Shown: piece after piece, positions 1-6,732 of the stretch | How the letters are laid out: the number at the start of each line of letters is the position of its first letter | Numbering within the stretch: position 1 is the first letter of the stretch | NCBI GenBank assembly: GCA_031972135.1 | Contig: DALYFH010000023.1 | Span: forward strand, 1 to 14,345 | Length of the DNA stretch: 14,345 nucleotides | Direction: 5' to 3' | DNA from: GWF sp031972135 | GTDB taxonomy: Bacteria > Patescibacteriota > Microgenomatia > UBA1400 > UBA12108 | The notes under the pieces: generated by a model | Database searches by the model: none | What the model was told of the DNA's origin: nothing | What the model saw: only the letters and a program-made list of their open reading frames with translations | Made by a program: the position numbers and the translations under genes

Positions 1-421
1 TGCTCGAATCTGATAGATGATTGTCTTTGAGATACTCCATGCATGCTTTGATATATTTGTTTGAATTACTACTCACCACGGGAGATAGGGTATTGGAGGC
101 CAAAGTAAGGTTGCCGATAGGACTAGGGAGGTCAAAACTCTGATTGAGGAAGGTGCCAAATTGACGAAGTGAGGCGAGAGTGCGACGCATGAGTGTGCTG
201 GAGCTACTCAGTTCAGGTTGTGAGAGGTAAGTCGCATAGTTCTTGGGATTGGTAAGGGTTTGGATGGAGAGTTCACTAAAAAGACTTGAGGCGAGCAGGC
301 GAGCTATATCTGCAGAGTAAAGCTTGCGGCTGATACTGCTTAAGCCGAGAGCAGCCAAGTAGGTGCGGAATGCTGCTAGTAGAGCGGCGTGAGTGGAGGG
401 TAATTGGACAGTATTGTTCAT
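1..421 (-). CDS. Probable tyrosine recombinase/integrase-like protein, N-terminal part (truncated by window edge)
   Basis: An open frame runs from ATG at 419-421 to the left edge with no stop (140 codons visible). The translation starts MNNTVQLPSTHAALLAAFRT and continues with a helical pattern: LAALGLSSISRKLYSADIA, then a stretch with YATYLSQPELSSSSTLMRR, then LASLRQFGTFL. This order (a short helix, a serine-rich turn before a Tyr-x-x-Asp helix, then a T/S-x-x-RR-x-L-x-x-LR-x-F helix) is what the SAM-like core-binding domain of XerC/XerD and phage integrases looks like. The catalytic domain with the R...H-x-x-R...Y residues would lie outside the window, so activity cannot be judged. No Shine-Dalgarno sequence precedes the ATG; a TATAAC hexamer on the minus strand lies 5 bases before it. 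Another helical DNA-binding protein is possible. I infer the family from pattern only. Confidence 0.5.
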   Translation of the reverse strand, partial: MNNTVQLPSTHAALLAAFRTYLAALGLSSISRKLYSADIARLLASSLFSELSIQTLTNPKNYATYLSQPELSSSSTLMRRTLASLRQFGTFLNQSFDLPSPIGNLTLASNTLSPVVSSNSNKYIKACMEYLKDNHLSDSS

Positions 422-438
422 CTGGAGTTATACGTAGT

Positions 439-450
439 TATATCGATATA
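439..450. repeat. 12-bp perfect palindrome upstream of the recombinase-like gene
   Basis: TATATCGATATA is a perfect palindrome 18 bp upstream of the ATG at 419-421. Next to it, AGTTATA is repeated directly at 426-432 and 436-442, a 10-bp step. Both fall where a promoter or operator of the minus-strand gene would be. AT-rich palindromes of this length can arise by chance. Confidence 0.3.
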
Positions 451-517
451 CACCCACTATAGTAATACGCGAGGGGTGCTGTCAATACTCAAGTCGGATG
501 ATATTAACCGCAGTGAC

Positions 518-551
518 ATTGCGGTAATGTTTACACTGATTACGGTAATGT
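518..551. promoter_or_regulatory. Twin 11-bp dyad repeats (operator-like), 21 bp apart
   Basis: The 13-mer ATT(G/A)CGGTAATGT occurs at 518-530 and again at 539-551 with one mismatch. Its core, ATTACGGTAAT at 539-549, is a perfect dyad around one central base, and the first copy is the same dyad with one imperfect pair. The copies are exactly 21 bp apart, two helical turns, so two protein dimers would sit on the same DNA face. They lie 97-130 bp upstream of the recombinase-like start at 421. The first copy also fits a stem-loop at 511-538 (CAGTG/CACTG outside, ACATT/AATGT inside). A role as operator or recombinase site is inference. Confidence 0.4.
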
Positions 552-563
552 GAAAAGCATTTG

Positions 564-717
564 GCGATGTGTGGCTGCATGATTTCTCGTGCGAGAATCT
601 CATCTCATGTCATAACTAAGTAGCTCGTCGACCTCACTAGTGTTCGGACTTCGCTTGGTTAGTTATTACTTGAGTATTCGTACTTACGACTCGAAATCAC
701 TTGCAACCACACATCGC
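564..717. repeat. Large imperfect inverted repeat enclosing about 106 bp
   Basis: Left arm 564-586 pairs with right arm 693-717. Positions 564-578 match 703-717 in 14 of 15 bases; 580-586 (TGATTTC) match 693-699 (GAAATCA) perfectly after a 2-base bulge at 700-701. Inside, ATAACTAA (612-619) pairs with TTAGTTAT (659-666). A small local hairpin lies at 581-599 (GATT-T-CTCG, loop TG, CGAGAATC). The right arm ends on the last base of the TAG stop of the surface-operon gene at 717. No T-run follows on the minus strand, so a simple intrinsic terminator is unlikely. It could be a structured 3' end, a MITE-like relic, or an invertible segment. Confidence 0.6.
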
Positions 718-1976
718 TATAGTGTGATCGCATATTTACTCTGATTGCGTGAGATCGAGAGGACGTGAGTGAGTCCATCTGGGGTGCGAACTGTTAGGCT
801 ACTGTAGCGCGCCAGGCGCCTAATGTATGCTCGTCCTGTGCTACCTAGTTCGTAAAGGACTGGCGTTCGTGAGGTGACGAAGATGCGACTAGTTAAGTCA
901 CCTAACTTCGCTGTGTGGGTCGGCCTACTATGGTATACGATAAGTGATCGATAGGGTCGATTGGTCGAACTATCAATGATTGTGATATTGTATCTCCTAC
1001 TCCAGATTATGATTAGCAATATAGATAGTGCTACTGCTAGCAACAAGTAGTAACCGTATGCGAACAATTGATCATCATTGATCTGGGAGATCGTAGCTGG
1101 CAATATGATCAATTTTGCAGGCAAATTGACTACGTCCTTGAGAATAGGCAAGATGGGCGACTCAGTAATCCCAGGGATAGTGGTAGTAGTTAGGTTGAGG
1201 TAGAAGGTAGGGAGGGTAGTGGTGAGCCCGGCTGCGTCAAAGCTGGTTACAACTACCTGGTGCCTGCCAAGTGGGAGTGAAGTCAGGAGGGTTGCTAGGC
1301 CGGAGCTAGTTGTAGGAAGACTTATTGAGGTGATTGTACCGTCTGCGAGAGTTATGCTCACAGAGACCGTTGCATAGCTCTCGGTGGCAAAGATAATCTT
1401 GATCTCCTGTGGTCCGGATAGATCAAAGCTAGTATCCTCAGAAATTATAGGTGATAGGTAGACATCATCAATATTGATTACTGTTAATATGGGTGGGGTC
1501 TGGTCAATGGTAAAGCGCCAGGTAGTAGAATAACTGGCATTATTGCTCCCATCTGTAGCCCTAACATACCAATCGTAGATCCCGGCAGGTAGATCAATGG
1601 TCGGGGTCAGATAAATGTTGCCATCCCCGATATGGGAGATGTAGTTATTCTGTTGGGAGTTGCCGGTGTTACTGATCCCGAGGTAGGTTGCGACATTGTT
1701 GAGATATACAGCATAAGTCACATAGTTACTATTAGAATCAAAGGTTGTCTTCCATACTAGTTCGGGACGTGATTGATTGGTTGTGGCGCCGTCGTGTGGA
1801 GATATGAGTATGACGGCGGGTGGGGCGTTTGTATCGCTTGTAGACGGGCTAGCACTAGGAATGCGAGCGGTTGCGCTGACTGTTGCTGAGATGGGATCTG
1901 TCGCGGCGTGTGAGGGTGCATAGGAGCTTAGAAAGTAGAATGTCGAGAGTATGAGGGTGACGATAATTTTGGGCAT
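717..1976 (-). CDS. Secreted Ig-like domain protein with a single transmembrane helix and a C-terminal 90-residue domain
   Basis: The last gene of the surface operon (419 aa from this start). I prefer the ATG at 1974-1976, where the protein begins MPKIIVTLILSTFYFLSSYA, a clean signal peptide; the frame also allows an ATG at 1998-2000 adding 8 residues. After a Pro/Ser/Thr-rich linker, residues about 55-160 look like an Ig/fibronectin-type fold (SPHDGATTNQSRPELVWK ... YDWYVRATDG ... WRFTIDQTPP), followed by a second beta-rich region to about 270. One membrane helix (about 305-325, YLLLAVALSILLIIIW) ends in SRRY. The remaining 90 residues (NITIIDSSTNRPYRSLIVYH...) resemble a carboxypeptidase-regulatory-like beta domain and would be cytoplasmic by topology. 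It starts 48 bp after the previous stop. I know no exact family. It probably belongs to the same cell-surface assembly as its upstream neighbours. Confidence 0.8.
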   Translation of the reverse strand: MPKIIVTLILSTFYFLSSYAPSHAATDPISATVSATARIPSASPSTSDTNAPPAVILISPHDGATTNQSRPELVWKTTFDSNSNYVTYAVYLNNVATYLGISNTGNSQQNNYISHIGDGNIYLTPTIDLPAGIYDWYVRATDGSNNASYSTTWRFTIDQTPPILTVINIDDVYLSPIISEDTSFDLSGPQEIKIIFATESYATVSVSITLADGTITSISLPTTSSGLATLLTSLPLGRHQVVVTSFDAAGLTTTLPTFYLNLTTTTIPGITESPILPILKDVVNLPAKLIILPATISQINDDQLFAYGYYLLLAVALSILLIIIWSRRYNITIIDSSTNRPYRSLIVYHSRPTHTAKLGDLTSRIFVTSRTPVLYELGSTGRAYIRRLARYSSLTVRTPDGLTHVLSISRNQSKYAITL

Positions 1977-2024
1977 GAAACAAGTATCCCACTTCACCAT
2001 TGGTTTCGCTAGGGATATGCTAAT

Positions 2025-2989
<965 letters not shown>

Positions 2990-2990
<1 letters not shown>

Positions 2991-4408
2991 TAGAAGGTTC
3001 CGGTAGCGGTATAAGTAATCTGGTTTTCGTAATCACCGGCCGCTTGAGTGGCGCCTACGCTGAGCCGGTAGCAAACGTATGCATTCTCCGCGTTGGCAAC
3101 TGTTGAGCTACTAAAGATTGTCTGGGGGGTCTCACTGCCAGTTATATCAGCAAACTGCTTGCTACGGAAAGTATCACCACTGGTGTCATACTCAAAGGCA
3201 ATTGCTGCTGCATCTACGTTTTCGAGACTGTAACCAAAGCCGTTGTTGGTGGCTGTTGCCCACTCGACAGCTGAACTCTCGGTACAAGTGCCACCGTCGC
3301 AGGTAGTATCTGGGATAAATGGTGTAGTGCCACCTCCTAATCCTAGTTGATCATTTTCACTACTCGTGACTACGTAGCCACCGCTAGCGTTGGTGCTGAC
3401 TGTTAAGTCCTGTGCAAGAGTTTTAAAGTTATTGAGGATCATGCTGCCAAAGGGGACGCTGGTGGCTGTAGTTGTGACATCTGTGCTAACCCCGCAACGT
3501 GTAGCACCTGAGGCGATACCTGCGATGCTAAAGCTAATTGTTGGTTCGACTGTGGCGGTGACTCTAACTGCTTCGATGTGAGCGACCCGAGCGCTAGTTG
3601 AATCGACTGGGGTAGCAGAGTTGGGGTTGGTATCTGCGGCGAATTGGCGAACTAAGACTGGGTAGGTGTCGGCAGTACCCTCAGTATGAGCAGTACCGGT
3701 GGCAGGAGCTATGGGAGTATTGCTACCATTGGTGTTGCCTATATATAGAGTAAAGGCTTGACCTACACCACCTGCACCACTGTAGTGGAACTCAAAACAA
3801 TGATAGTTGGCGGGACTAGTACAACCGGTGGCGCCAGCAGCAGTTGCGACGCCTGTGACAAAATCAAAGGTTGAACCGACGTCAGCGGGAGCAGTTACAT
3901 TGACTGTGGTATTAAAATCATAACCTTGGTCATCTGGGTTGCCGTCGTTGGGGGTGGTTGCATCAGCGGGGAGGAGGACCTGGAAGTAACCGTTTGAGAC
4001 TGCGCTTGCAGTAGTAAATTGAACAGCGTGTCGAGGACGCATCTTTAAATAAATGGGATCGTTGTCGTCGGCATCGCCACTAGCGAGTACAGGGGTAACA
4101 GTAAATTCGTCGGCATCAATAATATCGACGACAGTGTAGGTACCAGTACCAATGACCAAACTGTCTTGGGCACGAAGGTTGCCAGTGCTAATGGTGTTGG
4201 CTGGGGCACTCGCTACGGTCTTGAGTTTGACGTTACTACTCCCGACCGTTGTACCGGTTGCATCAACTCGCGCATTAACCGAGAGACGAGAGGATTGCAA
4301 GGTATCTTTGACACTAGTTAAGTTGGCGCCACTGAGTACCGTTGGGTTGACCAGAGTAAAAAGAGTGGAGAGGATTAGGGCAGAGTAGCCTACTAAAAGC
4401 TTGGACAT
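2990..4408 (-). CDS. Large anchorless secreted beta-rich surface protein (WxL-like partner, second module)
   Basis: 472 aa. N-terminal hydrophobic segment MSKLLVGYSALILSTLFTLV is a signal peptide or signal anchor. It is followed by TSVKDTLQSSRLSVNARVD, and by a region with TISTGNLRAQDSLVIGTGTY and VVDIIDADEFTVTPVL, a pattern I recall from Microgenomates surface proteins. The middle is low in charge, rich in Thr, Ala and Gly, with predicted beta strands and a Cys pair (GCTSPANYHCFEF). The C-terminal 170 residues (from about ISFSIAG) are homologous to the C-terminus of the 237-aa protein at 5340: both have IPDTTCD(G/S)G(T/P)CTE(S/T)SA, a Trp, NNGFGY, and end in Y-x-N-x-I-x-Y-x-AT-x-TF. Here the Cys pair is C370 and C375. 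There is no C-terminal membrane helix or sorting signal, so another protein must retain it; the DUF916-like protein encoded next, overlapping by one base, is the obvious candidate. No WxL motif as such is present. Confidence 0.85.
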
Positions 4409-4422
4409 AGATAACTATCACT

Positions 4423-5337
4423 TTAGGCTTTTTCTAGTCTACTTGTCAAGCGAATCTTTCTTAGGATAGGGATAGAAATTAGGATGAGAATAATAATAAA
4501 TACTAATAGATATCTAAGGGGGAGTATCCAGATCACATAAGAGTGCTCAGTCAGAGTACGCCCACCGATTGTCGTGAGCTCGATAGTGAGGGTGTGTGGA
4601 CCAAAAGCGAAATCCGAAATTAGAAATTCGAAATCAGAAAGTAGGCGGGAAGTATTGCCGAGGATTAGTTTGGGGTCAATATTTGATTCGGTAATTAATG
4701 ATTTGTTCGGTGATAATAATTTGACCTTACCTTGGACTTGCAGCATGATACTAGTTTTGTTCTCGGCTTTAATATCTAGAGTGAGTGGACGAGTAGTGTC
4801 CTGGATGATTGGGAGTTTGGGTGGAGTTAGAGAGATATTGGTAGGGAGTGAGCTAGTTGGGGTGACAGTTGCTAAAAATAGAGCAGTGATGCCTGGAGTA
4901 GATGCGGTCATGGTAGGGCTAGAGCTCGGATTAATGGGTCTTGCGAGGAGTGCAAAATAAACATCTTGTGGCTCGTCCAGATTGGCAGCCTCGAGCTCGA
5001 GTGTGATAGGGAGTGATTGACCTGCTATAAGTTGGATTGGTTGATCTAGTTCCGTCCCGATGGTTTTTATAACTAGTGGGATAGAAGTCAGGTCAAGAGG
5101 CCTCGGATTAATGGTTGAGTGGCCGAGATCACCGGTTGGAATGAGTGTGTGGAGAGAGAAGACGACACTAGTGTCGTCGCCATCGTTTGTCAGCTGGAGG
5201 GTAGTACGCAGGGATTTGTTGGGAGCAATTAACACCTCAGTGACTGGAGGACTAATACTCAAGCCAGTTGAAGCAAAGGCTTGCGTAGGTGAAAGTAGAA
5301 AGGTGAAAGCAGAAAATAATATTAATATTTTTTTCAT
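4423..5337 (-). CDS. DUF916/WxLIP-like membrane-anchored surface protein (first copy)
   Basis: 304 aa. Signal peptide MKKILILFSAFTFLLSPTQA with cleavage probably near AFA. The mature protein opens TGLSISPPVTEVLIAPNKSL, then LRTTLQLTNDGDDTSVVFSL, matching the DUF916 opening of the 321-aa paralogue (SPP...I-x-PG/N-x-x-x...T-x-x-x-TN). A second beta domain follows from about residue 150 (LPTNISLTPPKLPIIQD). One C-terminal membrane helix (about 275-293, YLLVFIIILILISIPIL) is followed by the basic tail RKIRLTSRLEKA. It starts 2 bp after the stop of the 237-aa protein and stops 14 bp before the 472-aa protein, so it sits in the middle of one operon. The arrangement suggests it anchors the 237-aa protein. 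Heptamer-like repeats lie in the signal peptide (5291-5318) and near the end of the ectodomain (4608-4642). Confidence 0.85.
   Translation of the reverse strand: MKKILILFSAFTFLLSPTQAFASTGLSISPPVTEVLIAPNKSLRTTLQLTNDGDDTSVVFSLHTLIPTGDLGHSTINPRPLDLTSIPLVIKTIGTELDQPIQLIAGQSLPITLELEAANLDEPQDVYFALLARPINPSSSPTMTASTPGITALFLATVTPTSSLPTNISLTPPKLPIIQDTTRPLTLDIKAENKTSIMLQVQGKVKLLSPNKSLITESNIDPKLILGNTSRLLSDFEFLISDFAFGPHTLTIELTTIGGRTLTEHSYVIWILPLRYLLVFIIILILISIPILRKIRLTSRLEKA
4608..4642. repeat. Degenerate heptanucleotide tandem repeat, five units, inside the 304-aa gene
   Basis: Units on the plus strand: CGAAATC, CGAAATT, AGAAATT, CGAAATC, AGAAAGT (4608-4642). The last unit is a rotation of AGTAGAA, the unit of the perfect repeat at 2944. 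On the coding strand it gives LLSDFEFLISDFAFG at about residues 232-245. The exact 7-bp period continues over 35 bp although the units have diverged, which suggests an old repeat expansion that has been fixed in frame. Confidence 0.7.
5291..5318. repeat. Degenerate heptanucleotide tandem repeat, four units, in a signal-peptide coding region
   Basis: Units on the plus strand: GAAAGTA, GAAAGGT, GAAAGCA, GAAAATA. The first unit is a rotation of AGTAGAA. It covers about residues 7-16 of the 304-aa DUF916-like protein, the same place as the perfect repeat in the paralogue at 2944. Confidence 0.75.
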
Positions 5338-5339
5338 AG

Positions 5340-6053
5340 TTAGAAAGTAGGGGTCGCGATATATATAATGTTAGTGTAGTAGGTACCGGAGGCTTGAGAG
5401 CCACTAGGACTTAGCTGGTATGTGACTGTTGCTGTCCGATTTTTGCCAGCTTCGACTGTGGACATGATGGTTGCGGGATTTTCACTAAGGGAGAAATCTG
5501 GAAAAGGGCGGAAGTAGGAACTACTGACAAAATCTGCGGCAATGTCGTTACCTGTTAAATTGTAGCCAAAACCGTTATTGCTAGATGTTGTCCATGGTTG
5601 GGCACTCGTCTCGGTACAGGGGCCAGAATCACAAGTAGTATCGGGTATAGTGTCGAGCCCACCACTGAGTGTTAGTTTTTCGGTCTCAAAAACACTAACG
5701 CTATATCCCTGGCCAGGCGCAGTGACCACTAGGTTGTGAGTATCTGTGCTAAAGGTATTGGGGGTTAAGGTTAGGTTAACTGAGAGGTCACTGATACTAA
5801 AGCTAAAGTTGTAGAGTGTGTAGAGATACTGGAAACCTGCTTTGACGTGGTATCCAGTACCGGAGAAATAGTTGGCGACGGTCTGGCCGACCGTGTCTGT
5901 CAGGCTATAGCTGCCGCTACTTTTTAAGCCGCTAGTTATATTAAAGTTCCCAGTCCTGATCGTGTAGTTATTGCTATTCATCGTTTCGCCACGAGTTGTT
6001 TGGGGGAAGAATAGGGAAGCAGCGATCATCAAAAACACTAGTAGGTAGGGCAT
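5340..6053 (-). CDS. Small anchorless secreted surface protein (WxL-like partner, first module)
   Basis: 237 aa; first gene of the surface operon. Signal peptide MPYLLVFLMIAASLFFPQTT. The mature N-terminus has SNNYTIRTGNFNITSGLKSS, then YSLTDTVGQTVANYFSGTGY and HVKAGFQYLYTLYNFSFSIS, a block I recognise from Microgenomates secreted proteins. Residues about 80-237 are homologous to the end of the 472-aa protein: IPDTTCDSGPCTETSA (C141, C146), W154, NNGFGYNL and the end YTNIIYIATPTF. No membrane helix or sorting signal follows. It ends 2 bp before the DUF916-like gene, so the two are probably made and assembled together. The function, presumably a surface coat or adhesin component, is inferred from context only. 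An extended -10 element lies just before the ATG. Confidence 0.85.
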   Translation of the reverse strand: MPYLLVFLMIAASLFFPQTTRGETMNSNNYTIRTGNFNITSGLKSSGSYSLTDTVGQTVANYFSGTGYHVKAGFQYLYTLYNFSFSISDLSVNLTLTPNTFSTDTHNLVVTAPGQGYSVSVFETEKLTLSGGLDTIPDTTCDSGPCTETSAQPWTTSSNNGFGYNLTGNDIAADFVSSSYFRPFPDFSLSENPATIMSTVEAGKNRTATVTYQLSPSGSQASGTYYTNIIYIATPTF

Positions 6054-6060
6054 ACCTTTT

Positions 6061-6069
6061 AGTATAGCA
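6061..6069 (-). promoter_or_regulatory. Extended -10 promoter element of the surface operon (leaderless start)
   Basis: The minus strand reads TGC-TATACT (6069 to 6061): an extended TGn plus a 5-of-6 -10 box. Seven bases separate it from the ATG at 6053, so transcription would start at or next to the start codon. No good -35 is seen at 16-18 bp. It lies in the 20-bp gap after the RAYT stop, so the surface operon can be expressed independently of the transposase. Confidence 0.5.
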
Positions 6070-6073
6070 AGGA

Positions 6074-6688
6074 TTATTTGTCTAGCAGTAAGCGAGGATT
6101 TAGCTTGGCATTATCTTCTATACCTAGAGGCAGTGGGGTAAGCCAAGGACGAGCGCTACTACTATAGTCGCTAGCACTACTGTGTAGCGGACTATTCATA
6201 TAAGTCGAGTTGACGTTGTCGTGAGAGTGCAGGGACTGGACAAGCGGAGAGAGATTATCCTGGTTGATCTGAATATTTTTGTACTTGCCCTGGTAGATCG
6301 TGCCTTTGACACCATAAGTTTTGTTGTAGTACATGGCGTAGCCGACTGAGAGCCGGCGCATCAGGTTGCTGATCCCTGGTTTTTTGCCGCCTTGGTTTTC
6401 TTTGAGTACAAGATGGAAGTGATCGGGGAGGAGGAGGAAGCTGTGGAGGGCGACGGGGGTACTACCTAGCTCGCTCTTATTTCTTTTGTCTACCACGGTC
6501 TTAGGGTTTAGGCGTTTGACCCAAGAGAGAGGAGTCGCATCGGGGAAACGGAGGTAGTAGGAGAGGAGGAGGATAAAAGTCTTGTAATCGGCCTCGGTCG
6601 TAAAAAGGAGTGTGTCCTTTTTGGCCTGATGCTTGATGTGGTAGTAAGAGCCTGATTGGTAGCCTCTTTTTAGTAAAATACTTGGCAT
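6074..6688 (-). CDS. REP-associated tyrosine transposase (RAYT), Y1/HUH family
   Basis: 204 aa from the ATG at 6686-6688. It has the Y1_Tnp order: N-terminal strand and SYYHIKHQAKKDTLLF, a helix with DYKTFILLLSYYL, the metal-binding HUH motif LLPDHFHLVL (H90-F-H92), then the tyrosine helix SVGYAMYYNKTYG followed by GTIYQGKYKNI, the usual YNK-x-Y...QG-K/R-F/Y-K block. Tyr121 or Tyr125 is the likely nucleophile. The length and single-gene setting fit domesticated RAYTs rather than IS200/IS605 elements, and no tnpB lies nearby. The frame extends to a TTG at 6722-6724, but that TTGACA reads better as a -35 box. The tail after the tyrosine helix is short and polar. RAYTs cleave and join REP hairpin DNA; I did not find convincing REP palindromes beside it. 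Confidence 0.9.
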   Translation of the reverse strand: MPSILLKRGYQSGSYYHIKHQAKKDTLLFTTEADYKTFILLLSYYLRFPDATPLSWVKRLNPKTVVDKRNKSELGSTPVALHSFLLLPDHFHLVLKENQGGKKPGISNLMRRLSVGYAMYYNKTYGVKGTIYQGKYKNIQINQDNLSPLVQSLHSHDNVNSTYMNSPLHSSASDYSSSARPWLTPLPLGIEDNAKLNPRLLLDK

Positions 6689-6694
6689 ATGATC

Positions 6695-6724
6695 AATATG
6701 ACATAAGTGACGGATCGTTGTCAA
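6695..6724 (-). promoter_or_regulatory. Promoter of the RAYT gene
   Basis: The minus strand carries a perfect TTGACA (6724-6719), an 18-bp spacer and CATATT (6700-6695, 4 of 6). The predicted transcription start falls at the ATG at 6688, again a leaderless arrangement. The -35 box lies right after the dockerin gene stop. Confidence 0.45.
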
Positions 6725-6732
6725 TGATCGGA

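Noticed and set aside
564..717. Inverted repeat as a Rho-independent terminator of the surface operon
   Set aside because: The loop is about 106 bases and no T-run follows on the minus strand; it is reported instead as an unexplained inverted repeat.
3118..4388. Several plus-strand open frames of 62-78 aa opposite the 472-aa gene
   Set aside because: They are antisense shadows of a low-complexity Thr/Ala-rich gene, without start signals.
5340..6053. Calling the anchorless proteins true WxL-domain proteins
   Set aside because: The Trp near NNGFGY is followed by T-T or A-T, not x-L, and no second WxL motif is seen; only the gene arrangement is WxL-like.
6689..6724. Longer RAYT form starting at TTG 6722-6724
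   Set aside because: The TTG is part of a perfect TTGACA spaced 18 bp from a -10-like hexamer, and the ATG at 6686-6688 gives a normal Y1 transposase N-terminus.
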